From contig CM076962.1 of the NCBI GenBank assembly GCA_039566865.1, positions 5,946,743 to 6,010,742 of the forward strand: 64,000 nucleotides of DNA. Reading direction: 5' to 3'. This document shows positions 21,785 to 33,632 of this stretch, piece by piece; position 1 is the first letter of the stretch; each line of letters begins with the position of its first letter. The position numbers and the translations under genes were made by a program. The notes beneath the pieces are model-generated. The model was not told the DNA's origin and made no database searches. It was given only the letters and a program-made list of their open reading frames with translations. Source of the DNA: Aurelia coerulea (lineage: Eukaryota > Cnidaria > Scyphozoa > Semaeostomeae > Ulmaridae).

Positions 21785-22830
21785 CTTGCGCCCAATTCTT
21801 TTCAACTTTTACATAAATGACTTTTTTCTATTTATAAGACAAGCAACTATGCTGATGACAATACCCTGGGCTTTTTTTCAAAGAATATACCTGATCTAGT
21901 GAAAGTTTTGGAAGAACAGTCCAATGTTGCTTTGGATTGGCTGGCATACAATGAAATGATTGCGAATTCAAATAAATTTCATGCCATAATTGTAAAGAAG
22001 GACCGATCTGACACTACTGGTATCAACATTAAAATTAAGGGTCAAAACATAAAAACAGAATCCACTGTCAAATTGCTTGGTGTCAAACTTGATTACAAGT
22101 TGAACTTTGACCCTCACATTTCAGATCTATGCAAAAAAGCTGCGAATCAGCTGAATGTTTTAAAAAGACTAAAACGATTTATTGGTTTCGAAACAAGGAA
22201 ACTTCTAGTTCAGAGTTTTGTGTATTCAAATTTCAACTATTGTCCACTTGTATGGCATTTTTCCTCTGCTAAGTCTCTGTATAAAGTCGAACGAATACAA
22301 GAACGTGCTTTACGATTTCAATATGTTGATCAAAACAGTTCATATCAAGAACTACTACAAAGGTCTGGTAGATGTTTTATGCATGTTTCTCGCTTACGTA
22401 GCTTCTGTGTCGAAATCTACAAGACAATGAAGAAATTAAATCCTTCCTTCATGGAACATTTATTTCAGTTTAAATCCTCTATGAACATGAATCGTTCAAC
22501 GAAAAATCCAGATGATCTGCAACATTATAGACCAAATCAAGTAACCTTTGGCTCTAATAGTCTCAGGTCTTTAGGGCCACAGGTATGGAATAGCCTCTCT
22601 AACGAGACAAAATCAACTGAAAATCTCAAAACTTTCAAACAAATCATGAAACAATGGAATGGAATACAATGTACATGCAACGTATGCCAGTACAATATGA
22701 CTTAGAGGTCTTAGGGTGGGTTCTCTCTGTTTGATACCTAGGGGATAACTGTAGATATGTATGTACCTTTGTTTAATTTAGCTTATAATTTAGTTTACTG
22801 TAAATATTCGAATTTGATTAGTTTCTTTTA
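21785..22830 (+). mobile_element. CR1-like element, 5'-truncated, same family as the intact copy
   Basis: Homology begins inside the reverse transcriptase (PILFNFYINDFFLF at 21785). After a frameshift around the catalytic YADD box near 21850, an open frame of 268 residues runs 21899-22705. It follows the intact ORF2 closely (VKLLGVKLDYKLNFDPHI, FNYCPLVWHF, HYRPNQVTFG, CTCNVC). The last ~125 bp are 3' UTR. It is a younger decayed relative of the 4.3-7.5 kb ORF2. Confidence 0.85.
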
Positions 22831-22881
22831 TTTCATATTTAAGAAGCTGGCTTTTTGGCATTTCGAATTAAAATAACTTGA

Positions 22882-23059
22882 CAACAACTTGCGCACATTA
22901 CAAATAAGCCTGCAAAATATGCATCGAAGATTTACAGATGCTGCTTTAGCATTGGGTGCAAAAGGCGTCCAAGGTTTGATGCAAGCTGTTAAAGAAAGGG
23001 GAGACAGCATTGATCCTAAAATTTGGGATAGATTGCATAAAGAATGCCGACAGCAATAA
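22882..23059 (+). CDS. Unrecognised short coding-like ORF
   Basis: A 50-60 codon stretch ends in TAA at about 23057-23059 and has plausible protein composition (ALGAKGVQGLMQAVKERGD then IWDRLHKECRQQ). It begins after a stop near 22875 and carries an internal ATG at 22920. It could be the C-terminal end of a transposase or a stray exon on the plus strand. I do not recognise the family, and it may be chance. Confidence 0.25.
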
Positions 23060-23189
23060 ACAAACAAACTTTTGATTAAACGTGAAAGCTGCAAGCTCAG
23101 AATTTTCTCGTTCCCTGCACTCTAAGTGTCTGCCGTCTCATTTGCACGTGATTGCTTTTTTGTGGGCAACGTGCCAAATATGGTAGGGA

Positions 23190-23385
23190 AAAGGGTGAAG
23201 GTGAAGTTGTGGTTTTTAGAGCCAAGCGCTGGGATCACAGAAGTAGCTAAGTGCTAATCGAGTGCGCGACCCCTTGTCATGACGCTCAAGTGGCGAGGCT
23301 CTACCGGGTATCGAACCCTGTCCGCCTGACTGTTCTGGCTGCAAAGTCAGAGGATTACACCACTGCGCCACAACACCTTCAATAC
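23190..23385 (-). mobile_element. tRNA-derived SINE
   Basis: On the minus strand a tRNA-like head carries an A box (TGGCGCAGTGG, 23370-23360) and a B box (GGTTCGATACC, 23317-23307). The sequence after the B box does not pair with the 5' acceptor strand, so this is not a functional tRNA gene. An unrelated body of about 110 bp follows. Pieces of the head are repeated at 23712-23762. Confidence 0.7.
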
Positions 23386-24119
23386 CTTCAATACGAAAAA
23401 GGAACCAATTGAAAGCTTAAGCTAATCTTTACCTTAATGCCATTAATTCATTTGATTTAGTACTTCTGGCTTCAGATTTTGTATCCATAACTTATGGCTA
23501 TTTATGAAATGAGTGTGATGAATATCTTCTTTTTGGCTAAACAAAGAGGTGTTGAAAACAGGATAATTTCCTTCAACCATATGCAATTGATGTTAGACAA
23601 ACCTAGTCCATGTAACGATAGAATTAACTGGATTTGCACAACGTCAACTGAATATTGTAGAACAAAATTGGAATCGTTTTTTCAACATCTGCCGATCTTG
23701 TTACATACATGCCGATCTACAAAGTCAGAGGATTACACCACTAGTCAGAGGATTACACCACTAAGGGTTTGAATATGATGTTGCAATGATGCTTGGGCTG
23801 CGACAGTAAAGGGATCATTGGAGAATGAGGAAGATTACTGAAAATGGATCAATTGTTTTGTTCAAGATGATAAGTTGTTCACTGCAATTCAAAATTAGGA
23901 AGGGTCTCCATTCACTTTTTTTCGGAAGTTTAAAGGAGTCATGTGACCTTTAAAGTATATTCCAATATTTAAGAGACCAGAATTGAAGAAGATCAGTAGG
24001 TTTCCTCATTTTTAGCTATAAATGTGATTGTTTTGTTGGCTTATTTGGAGAAATTGCTTGATAGCTCCCCCGCAGAGGTCTAATATAAGGGTGTCAAATT
24101 TTGACCCCCTTGTTTTCTG
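23386..24119. other. Noncoding intron DNA with SINE-head fragments
   Basis: No gene. At 23712-23762 the phrase GTCAGAGGATTACACCACT from the neighbouring SINE head occurs twice in tandem. Confidence 0.5.
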
Positions 24120-26880
24120 TGTTTGATTTGATTTGATTTGATTTGATTTGATTATCAAACGGGGAGGGTAGCCCTTCAGCAGAAGTGCTGATTTTCAAGG
24201 GGCCCTCCCATAAATTAAAACTAAACTAAATTACAAAAATGATTAATATAAAAACATCAGAATCTAAAAATCTAAGCCTATTTCACAATCTAAAAATCTA
24301 TTTACAATATCTAATGTTTATTAAAAGAAAAAAAAAGAAGAAACCCTATATCGTCTGCTTAAATAAGCTAACGGTGGGTGCTTGCTTTGACTCAGCTGAG
24401 AGGCTATTCCATAACTGCGCTCCTCTGAAAGAAAAACATTTTTGACCGTTTGCTGTCTTTTTCAAAGGTAGCCTCAGGTCCGTGTTTGTATTGCGGAGGA
24501 TACGGGAGGAGCATGCTGAGTTTCTTGTGAAAAGGCTACTCAAGTACTGCGGAGCCAACCCATTGAGGGATTTGAAGACCATTGTTCCAGAATCATTTTT
24601 AATGAGTTCCTGAATGGTCTTCCAACCCAGCCCTTCAATAAGTGGTCTGCCTGGGGTGTCGTAGCTGCTGTTTGTTACAATTCTTGCAGCGCGATTCTGA
24701 AGTTTTTGCAACTGATTAATTTCAGTTGAACCTGCACATCCCCAAACAGAGCAACAGTATCGAAAGTGGGGCTCCACAATACCCGTGTAGAGAGTTTTCA
24801 GCGATTCTCTTGGTAGGAATGATTTGGCATGCTTCAAAAAGCCTACTGCCCTGGAAACCTTGGCAGAGACCGCCTTGATTTGTTCTTTCCAGTCCAAAGA
24901 GCAGTCAATTTGTACACCAAGGTATTTCGTTTTTTCAACAACTTGCAGTTCATTTTCACGAATTTTCAATTTCAAGTCTTCATTCCGACTTTTGAGAGTG
25001 GCATGTTTCTGTTTGGTGCAAACAAGCATGGCATGAGTTTTTGCAACATTCAAAGAAAGTTTGTTGCCTTGGAGCCAAGTGTCTAGTTGCCTAAGATCGT
25101 TGTTAATAGCCTCAGTCAGCTGAGTCAAATCATTGCACTGGTGGCATACACTGGTATCATCAGCAAACATGGACACTGTGGAATCTCGGACAGCTTGTGG
25201 GAGATCATTGATATAGATCAGGAAAAGTTAGAGACCAAGACATGAGCCTTGTGGCACACCAACTTCTATATCCCCAAAGTCTGAGTCAACACCATTAACC
25301 CTACAGAACTGCTTACGGTTGGTAAGGTAGGATTTAAACCAAGAAAGTTCTCGGTGTTGGACACCATAGTGGGCAAGCTTTTTGCAGAGAATATCATGAT
25401 CAACAGTATCAAATGCCTTTTTAAGGTCAATGAATACTAGTCCCACAAGCTTGCCGAGATCTAACCCATTGTACCAATCATCAGTATTTTTAAGTAAACA
25501 AGTTACTGTGGACCGAAGGCGCAAAAAACCTGACTGGTCATTGGAAAATTGACCGTTTTTGTCCATATGTTGGTACAACTGGTTGGTCACAAGTTTTTCA
25601 AAGAGCCTTGAGATGACTGGTAAGACTGATATTGGTCGATAGTTAGACTGATCAGTCTTTGCTCCATTTTTAAAAATTGGAGTGACTCTAGCTACCTTCC
25701 ATGAGTCAGGAAACTGACTTGTTTCAATGGATGTATTGAACAGGAAAGCAAGCGAGTTTTCAATGAAAGGCAATGCAAGTTTCAAAAAGTAGCTAGAGAT
25801 GTTGTCAGTCCCAAAACTCTTTGCTGTTTTGACCTTGGCAAATGCATCCCTGATTTCCTGAACCTCAATAGTCCTGAAGTGAAATTCAGCCTTATCTGAG
25901 TTGACTTCGTAGTCACCTGAAAGGAGGGGATTTGAAACCGGGTCAATTTTGTCAGCAAGATCCTTGCCTACCGAGCAAAAAAAGGTGTTCATTTTATTAG
26001 AAATTTCTTTTTTGCAAACAGTCTCTGAATCAGACTCTTTAAGGCAGTCAATGTTACTTAATTTAGACCTCTTGTTGAGAAGTTCATTTATTGTCTTCCA
26101 TGATTCTTTCATGTTTCCTTCACTTGCAGATAACTTATTAGTGTAGTATTCCTTCTTAAGCTGAACGTTCAGGGTATTAACCCTATTACGTACCTGCCTG
26201 TATGAGTCCATAAGGACTGGGGACTTTCTCTTGGTTGCAGCCTTTTTAAGCCTGTCTCTAGTCACCATAAGGTTTCTAAGGTCCTTATCAATCCATGGGC
26301 AAAATTTCTCTGAGACACGCATTTCAGCTATTGGGGCATGTTTGTCTATAATCAGAGAGAGCAAGTTGGACCAATTGTTGACAAGAACATTTATATCATC
26401 TGTTTCATTGAGCAGTTGCTCCCAACATATGCCAGAAACATCAGCCAGGAATGCTTCTTCATTGAAATTTTTCATTTTGCGAGTTTTTATCACTTTGTGG
26501 CCTTTTTCTACTGCACCATTAAATTTTCCAACACAGTAAACCACAAAGTGATCACTCAAAGAAACTTCATGCACGCCTGATTTTGTAATGTTTCTGGCAC
26601 ATGTTGTAGCAATATGGTCAATGATGGTGGAAGTGTTCAAAGTAACCCTTGTTGGCTCCTCAATGAGCTGTTTGAGGCTGAACAGCTCATAGAGATTACA
26701 CATATGCCTGGAATCATTGTCTATGGGCTGGTCAGCTATCTTCTCTGTGAGATCACAATTTGTATCCCCAAGGAAGATTATTTCTTTGCCCTCTTTATCC
26801 AGAAAAGAGAGAACCTTTTCCAGCTTCTCAAAGGTGCCAACAGGACTACGCCAGATATCCATGTGCATTTTTATACGTTT
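24120..26880 (-). mobile_element. Non-LTR retrotransposon (CR1/L2-like), 5'-truncated, one premature stop
   Basis: The minus-strand element ends at (TCAAA)n, seen as TTTGA repeats at 24120-24154. The frame 26868-25228 starts late in the endonuclease (LGDTNCDL, SDHFVVYCV) and covers the front of the reverse transcriptase (RPISVLPVISRLFEKL, FIDLKKAFDTVDHD, GVPQGSCLGL). A TAA at 25225-25227 interrupts it. The same frame resumes with LFLIYINDL and the catalytic FADD (25160s) and runs to 24346. Only this one nonsense change is seen in some 840 codons, so the copy is fairly young. The endonuclease N-terminus and ORF1 are absent. Confidence 0.88.
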
Positions 26881-26959
26881 AAAATCATGCTATCAGTGGA
26901 AAAAGAAATTCTTTTGGAATTATTTTGAGCAAGATAAAATAAGAGTTCTCTATTTTTCT

Positions 26960-28032
26960 GAGTTCTCTGTTTACTGTATCTACACGTCCTTTCGTTCTGC
27001 TGTGTCAGAATGCGTTTCAATTTTGTCCTATCGAATTGTCTTACCTGTTTACTGTATTAAACGTCCTGTCGTTTGGTTGTATCAGAATGCCTATTAATTG
27101 TGTCCTATCGAATTGTCTTGACAGTTTACTGTATCTGAACGTCCTTTCGTATCGTTGTACCAGAATGTCTTTTCATTTAGTCCTATCTGTCGAATTGTCT
27201 TGTCAGTTTACTGTTTCTAAACGTAATTTCAACCTGCTGTATCAGAATGCCTATTAATATTGACCTATCAAATTGTTTTATCAGTTTGCTGTATCTGAAC
27301 GTCCTGTCGTTTCGTTGTATCAGAGTGCCTCTTAATATTGTCCTATCGAATTATTTATTAGTTTGCTGTATCTGAACGTCCTGTCGTTTCGTTGTATCAG
27401 AATGCCTGTTAATATTGTCCTATCGAATTGTTTTATCAGTTTGCTGTATCAAAACGTCCTGTTGTTTCGTTGTATCAGAATGCCTGTTAACTTTGTCCTA
27501 TCGAATTGTTTTATCAGTTAGCTGTATCAAAACGTCCTGTTGTTTCATTGTATCAGAATGCCTGTTAATTTTGTCCTATCGAATTGTTTTATCAGTTTGC
27601 TGTATCAAAACGTCCTGTTGTTTCGTTGTATCAGAGTGCCTGTTAATATTGTCCTATCGAATTGTTTTATCAGTTTGCTGTATCAAAACGTCCTGTTGTT
27701 TCGTTGTATCAGAATGCCTGTTAATTTTGTCATATCGAATTGTTTTATCAGTTTGCTGTATCAAAACGTCCTGTTGTTTCGTTGTATCAGAATGCCTGTT
27801 AATATTGTCCTATCGAATTGTTTTATCAGTTTGCTGTATCAAAACGTCCTGTTGTTTCGTTGTATCAGAATGCCTGTTAATATTGTCCTATCGAATTGTT
27901 TTATCAGTTTGCTGTATCAAAACGTCCTGTTGTTTCGTTGTATCAGAGTGCCTATAAATTTTGTCCTTTCGAATTGTCTTGACAGTTTACCTTATCTAAA
28001 TTTCCTTTCGTTTTGCTGTATCAGAATGCCTC
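26960..28032. repeat. 78-bp minisatellite, about 13 copies
   Basis: The unit contains CCTATCGAATTGTTTTATCA, CTGTATCAAAACGTCCTG and TTTCGTTGTATCAGAATGCC. The period is 78 bp from 27420 onward; earlier copies are more divergent. Because 78 is divisible by three, two plus-strand frames stay open for over 180 codons with a 26-residue repeat. Translation is not indicated. The array resumes at 28979-29014 and 29626-29700 after transposon insertions. Confidence 0.92.
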
Positions 28033-28036
28033 TTAA

Positions 28037-28974
28037 GAGTGCGACTGCGTTCACACGTCTAAGACTGCGTTCACACGATGCCGGCACATTTTGAAAACGC
28101 TGAAAAATATGACGGTAGCAAAATTTGAGTTAGTGTTCACACGATACCGGCAAAATTTCGGAAACGCAAGAAATTGTGATGGCAATGAACTCTTTGCAAG
28201 CTCCACGAGAACGAGGCTGGATTTTTGCGCCTAAGCCAATCAGCCCCGTTTCAAAAGCGTTGACAACTATTCTGTTTTCGTCATTTTCGAGGGTTCACAC
28301 GATGCCGTTTTCAAAATGTGCCGGTTAGATTTCCGTTTTTAAAATCTACCATTTTTTGAAAATCTGCCAGCAAAAAATGTGACATTTTCGTGTGAACATT
28401 TTTCCCGTCTATCCGTCATCATCATGGTCAGTGGCGTAACGCAGTTTAGGCTACCTTAGTTCAAGAACTAAGGGCCCCCGACCAAAAGGGGCCCCCGACT
28501 AAAAGGGGCCCCCGACCAAAAGGGGCCCCCAACAAATTGTTTGTATTATGTGATTTTTGGCCATACTATACTGGTCTTCTTTAGGCCATCCCAAAAGCCC
28601 TTAATAACCAGTGATGCTAACACAACACTGGATTTGAATTCCGTTGTCATTCATTCCCTATAATTTGTCTATTCTTGTGAGCAAGAGCACCTAATAACAC
28701 GCTGTGACTTTGCATTATGTTTACTAAAATTCTTTTTGAAACTATTGTGTTTATTAGGATGGATAACTTTCAGGTATAAAGGGAGAACACTTATCTGCAA
28801 TAAATTTAGTGCACCTTGCCACATATGTACCTTGCCATAAAGGCCCCATCTTACCACACTCCTACGGGCCCCGAGTGTCTCCGTTACGCCACTGATCATG
28901 GTCTATCGGTCATCATCATCTATCCATCACATCTTTCCGTTTTCAAAATGTGCCGGCATCGTGTGAACGCAGTC
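28037..28974. mobile_element. TTAA-flanked DNA transposon (piggyBac/Kolobok-like, non-autonomous)
   Basis: The inverted ends share GACTGCGTTCACACGATGCC and a further ~17 bases. Both flanks are TTAA (28033-28036 and 28975-28978), and the element sits inside the 78-bp minisatellite. The left end has an extra 26 bp that partially duplicates the terminus. It contains a nested hAT-like element and no transposase. Confidence 0.85.
28429..28894. mobile_element. hAT-like MITE nested in the TTAA element
   Basis: The ends are CAGTGGCGTAACG and CGTTACGCCACTG, with a perfect 8-bp target duplication ATCATGGT at 28421-28428 and 28895-28902. The interior starts with a GGCCCCCGACCAAAAG direct repeat. Both the termini and the 8-bp duplication are characteristic of hAT. 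Confidence 0.92.
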
Positions 28975-29014
28975 TTAATTTTATCCTATCGAATTGTCTT
29001 GTCAGTTTACTGTA

Positions 29015-29625
29015 TAGGGTGTCCGAGAAAGATTTTTCGACGTTTGATTAAATAATAAAAAGTAATGATAACATTTACAGGCACCTAACCAGACGCCCTT
29101 AACTGATTTGTATTTCAAAAAGGAGCCTCAAAATCGTGGTAAAAGAACAATGCTCGATGTTTTACCTCTTCTTGATATCAGGCATTAAATTCTTGTAACC
29201 GTTGCAAAACTTCACAGTAGAATGCAAGAATGCAAACACGGAATGAAAACTCAATCGACGAGAGACGGGGACATTCCAAATTGTGCTCAACAGGATCCCT
29301 CCAAGCATCCATAACCTTGATTCAATGTTAGAGAAAACTAGTTTATCGAAAGCGCTGTTTAAATTCCATTTGTGCTTTGATTCAATGAGATTCTTTTTTC
29401 ACAAAATATGAAATTTTAGGAGCGTCTGATTTCAGCTTTCGCACAAACTTGAACTTCAAACCATTGTAACTCCGTGAATATTTGGCCGATTTGCTAGCTT
29501 CTGGTGTCTAAAATTAATCTAACACAAAATGTCACCAATATGGTTATCTTACCATAGAGTCCGTTATTATTTTGCTATTTTTTAATATTCAATCAAACGT
29601 CGAACAATTATTCTGGGACACCCTG
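29015..29625. mobile_element. Mariner-like MITE in the minisatellite
   Basis: The ends TAGGGTGTCCGAGA and the reverse complement of TCTGGGACACCCTG are inverted repeats extending about 35 bp (CGACGTTTGATT). They are flanked by TA, and the minisatellite continues directly on both sides. There is no ORF. Confidence 0.85.
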
Positions 29626-29699
29626 TATCTCAACGTCCTTTCGTTTTGCTGTATCTGAATGTCCATTACTTTTGTCCTATAGAGCTGTCTTATCATTTT

Positions 29700-31207
29700 A
29701 TCCATGACTTGTTAATTCAGTTCAAATTACTAATCGTGGCGAGTCAACCCCTAAGCGAATGTGATGAATAAAGTATCATTATCGCAATAAGCGCGCATGA
29801 ATGTTTGCTAGAAGATTTCTGCCCATAATTCCACACACTCATAGCATACTCACAACACTCAGTATAACTTGCATCATTGGTTACCAATGTTCCTATTGAT
29901 CACCCGGGGGATGACCCTCAGACAGGCAAACCAAAAGTAATCCCAAAGCATGTGTAAGCCCCCTGGAAACCTTAGTGTTTTTTGCCATGCAACTGCCATC
30001 TTACACGTATTTTCTTTCAGAGAAAGTAAGAATCTGGGCCAGTAATGAAAATTTCTTAAAATTATTAGATCCATGCCCTCCTGAACATTTGAAAACAAGG
30101 TGGTTTGAAGCCTTTCCCATGTTAAGACATTACTCAAGTACTTTCTGAGTAATATGGTACAGGAAACAGGCGAAAATAAAGAACAACATGCTGGAGTTTC
30201 TTAATTTTTTGGCGATCAGAGAGTCTGAGTTTCTTATAAGCGGATTCTCATAACAAAAATATGCGTATTGCAAAATAGAGGAAGAAGTTTGGAGCTATGG
30301 TGGGAGATGGCCATGTTCTTTAGGCTCAGCTCCCAAATGATTCATGATGAACTGTGTAATAAATGATATAACTGAACGCTTTCTAGGATTGTAAGGCCAC
30401 TAGAATGGAAATGCTTGAATTCAAACTGTTCATTTCAACCAAAGAAAGGGCTGGGCCACGAGCAGTCTGAAACTCTCTCTTGTAAGTTTTGTGATTTTTA
30501 TTGCTAAATGACGGCTTTGAGTGTTTATTGAAAGCCTTTTAGAGTGGAATGTGCAGGAGGCTACTACAGTCGGTACCAGACTCTCTAAAAAGTGATATTC
30601 TTCCTCAATCTTTTTGAAGAGTCTAGTACCCAGGGTAGGGGTAAATTGCGGCACTGGAAATTAAATGACCTTGTGCAGCCTTCCAAGCCCCCTCCCCCCA
30701 TACCAACCTGCTCATGTATAACTGTTTCCTCCCTATTAGACAAATTAGATGCATTAATTCATCAATTAATGAATTAATTATTCGTTCGTTCATTCATTCA
30801 CATGTTTAAAGCTAGAATTGCTGCACAACGTTGGAGCATTCTTCTTTCGAAAATAGTAATCCACCAAGATGTTCTCAAAAATAAGGTCGTACACAAAACA
30901 GGGGCAGCTACCCTCCTTACAACTTCTCCAAATGCGATATGAAAAGGCGGAGATGACAGAGATATCGGTAATTTGTGAAGAAAGTTTCCTTCACACGTGC
31001 CTTTTCTGGGAGAAACTGCTAATAAGAAACTCAACTCTCAAATCGTCAAAAAATTAAGGAGCCCCAGTGCTGGAAAAATATTACATAAACAACTGTTTAA
31101 ATTTGACAAAGGAAGGCTTTAGCATATTGTTATTTTAATGATAGTCAAAAAGGGTAACGCATGGTTTTCTATAGTGTCTAACTATCTTCATATAAACATA
31201 AAATTAC
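29700..31207. other. Noncoding intron DNA, possible inverted-repeat element
   Basis: No gene is supported. A tract near 30192-30240 (GTTTCTTAATTTTTTGGCGA) recurs inverted at about 31020-31072 with roughly 80% agreement, suggesting a degraded TIR element of about 0.9 kb. Target duplications were not found. Confidence 0.4.
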
Positions 31208-31383
31208 CTTCTGTTCTTACATCTCCAATTGAATCAACCGATCTTGGTAGCAATGGAGGAGGAGGAGAGTCCATCTCCACAGAGCTAATGACATTTGTTG
31301 GCGATGGCGGTTCTTCTGGAGCCAGCTGAGGCTCAGAGCTCCTTCGTGCATTATGTCGAGTGCTTGGCACAGAAATCGGTTGG
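31208..31383 (-). CDS. TNK2/ACK1-like kinase, exon after the SH3 exon
   Basis: The 176-nt exon has acceptor ctccaacag and donor G|gtaatt; it enters in phase 2 and leaves in phase 1, matching both neighbours. It encodes a low-complexity linker (SVPSTRHNARRSSEP, PPSPTNVISS, SPPPPLLPRS). In vertebrate ACK1 a Cdc42-binding CRIB motif follows SH3; here only a weak ISVPSTRH resemblance is seen and the motif is not recognisable. The Pro-rich parts may bind SH3 or WW domains. Confidence 0.8.
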
Positions 31384-31949
31384 CTGTTGGAGAAAGAGCA
31401 GATTATTTGAATTGTGTGAGTGAAATACACATCCATCTTTTCGAGAGGACCAATGACTGCACTAAAACATGAATCCCTGTCAACATACTCAGTCTGATGT
31501 CAAAATACACTTTGAAAAGGGTTTAAATTATGACTCACTCGAATTTCACCAAGTCTTCCGCTCAACAAGTCATGTTAATCACAGTAGCGGGTGTATGTTA
31601 AAGTAGCATGCCATTTCAACATGTTCCTGCGGTGGCATCTGGTGTCTAAGGACCCGTCTACACGATACCGTTTTCATTTCATACCAGATTGGTTTTTATA
31701 TCGGATTGGCATTTTGTTTACACGACAACTTTCTTTTCAGACCGGATTGGCCTTCTGTTTACACGAGAACGCACCAATCCGATATGCTTCATACCGTTTT
31801 CTCGTTTTCAAGTAACCTGATCTGATCACATGACATGACCTAATCTGATCACATTGACTATATACGACCTGACCAGTATATGATCTGATCATATACTTGA
31901 CCATATTCACTATCAGTCACTTTGCAGCCGATCAAGGATCAGAAGCAGA
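31384..31949. other. Noncoding intron DNA
   Basis: No gene. Repeated phrases GTTTACACGA and CGGATTGG at 31650-31790 suggest a decayed MITE of the kind seen at 28 kb. Confidence 0.4.
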
Positions 31950-33410
31950 TGACTGTACTGAATGGGCAGAGTTCTAATTGGGGAGATGTTTCGGTAGAAG
32001 TGTCTCAAGGCTCTATTTTAGGACCCTTATTTTTCCTTGTGTCTAGACTGAAGAACTGATCTAGCTGTAGACTTGAAGTGCAAAGTTAAGCTATTCGCTG
32101 ATGATATATCATTATTCGCAATGGTAGAAGATTCCAATACAGCTGACAATGATATGAATCATGACGTGGAATTGATAAGTCAATAGGTTCACGCTTGGAG
32201 AATGGCATTTAATCCTAATTCGCAAAAACAAGCAGTTGAATTGACATTTTCAAGGAAGAGAATTGAAATGGATCACCAGTAGTGACCCTTTTTAACAACA
32301 ACGGCATACGCGAAGAAAGTAAATGAACATAAATGTTAGACACAAAGTTATCTTTTTCAGCTCATATCAAAGCAGCTATCTCTAGGACAAGAAAAGGCAT
32401 TGGTCTGCTGCAAGATCTCTCCAAATATCTGCCAAGACATACCATAAACGAATCATATGTGCTCTTTGCTCGACCTGCTAAAGTATGCGAATTTAGTCAA
32501 AATATCATTTTACCAAAATTAATGGAAAATCTGGATTCTGTTCAGTATTCTGTTGCTTTAGTTGTAACAGGAACATGGGGGGAGGGGGGGGGGGACGTCT
32601 TGAGAGAAGTTGTACACAGAGCTTTGCTGAAAGTCACTAAACTCCTGAAGATGGCATCAAACAGCTTACCTTGTTCTACACGTTTTTAAATAATCTAGCC
32701 CTGGATCTAAATCGAATTTTCTTCATTCGCACACTTCCAGGATGTCATTGGGCGATTAAAGGGAAGGGCAGAGCAATTCAAATTTAGCTTCTATCCAAAT
32801 TAATTATCCGAATAGAATAAGCTTGAGACTGAATTGAGACTTTCATCTTCTGTTGCTGTTTTAAAGAAAATTATCTTATCAATAATCCATCCCCACCCCA
32901 TGCAAACTCTGTCCTTGGAATTAACGATCCAATAGGATTATCCTATCTTATTCAACTTAAAGTTGCTCTCAACAAGTTCAATTTCCACAAATTCAAGCAT
33001 GATTTAGGGATGTCTTAAACCCAATGCGCCCAAAAAGCGATAAAATGGAGGATACGGAGCACTTTTTGTTTGTTGCTCTGTCCTTTTTTTAATGTTCAAC
33101 GACAAAATCTTCTCGCTGGAATTTTTGAAGCATACGATCATTTGTACAAATCACCGATCTTTCAAATAATGCTCTGACGCAGCATTTATTACATGGTGAT
33201 CAAGACCGAGATGTTTACCACTCATCTGAAATGGCGTACGAGATTTTGTAAAAAAATAGGACTTTAGCAGATTTTTGCGGATTTTTGTTGCGGATTTTTA
33301 CCAAAGTTGTACGAGGATTTTTTAGAATGATACGTCTCTCGATCAAGACCTTTCTAAAGACTTGAATGGAAATATAATCGAACGGACTTTATGAAACTGG
33401 TCAGTTTGAC
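31950..33410 (+). pseudogene. Degenerate non-LTR polymerase
   Basis: Scattered frames match the minus-strand element at 58.7-60.5 kb: near 31955 the tract around the GVPQGS box, a (Y/F)xDD-region relic at 32090-32110, KLSFSAHIKAAIS at 32340, and the C-terminal sequence DQDLSKDLNGNIIERT at about 33345. Many stops and frameshifts are present, and an unrelated AT-rich stretch at about 33230-33345 interrupts it. An old inactive copy. Confidence 0.75.
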
Positions 33411-33632
33411 TAAGATCTTTTGAAAACTTCAGTACGAAGCAACCACCAAATCCGTCAACGTAAATGTTCCATTTCTTTGTAAGTTATGTTTCACAATAGA
33501 TGTCAGGCATTATTCATGCCTGCAAACTCGTGACATTTAATTTCATCGCAAACCTGACCAGACATCTAATGTTAAACAGAATCTAATATCCTATCCATTA
33601 GATTTTCATCATTCGTGGTGTACCTACAATCT

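Noticed and set aside
23298..23378. Functional tRNA gene on the minus strand
   Set aside because: A and B boxes are present but the acceptor stem and anticodon stem do not pair; it is better read as a SINE head.
27415..28094. Long plus-strand ORFs of about 180 residues with 26-residue repeats
   Set aside because: They follow from a 78-bp tandem repeat whose period is a multiple of three; two frames are open at once and earlier units carry stops. No protein family fits.
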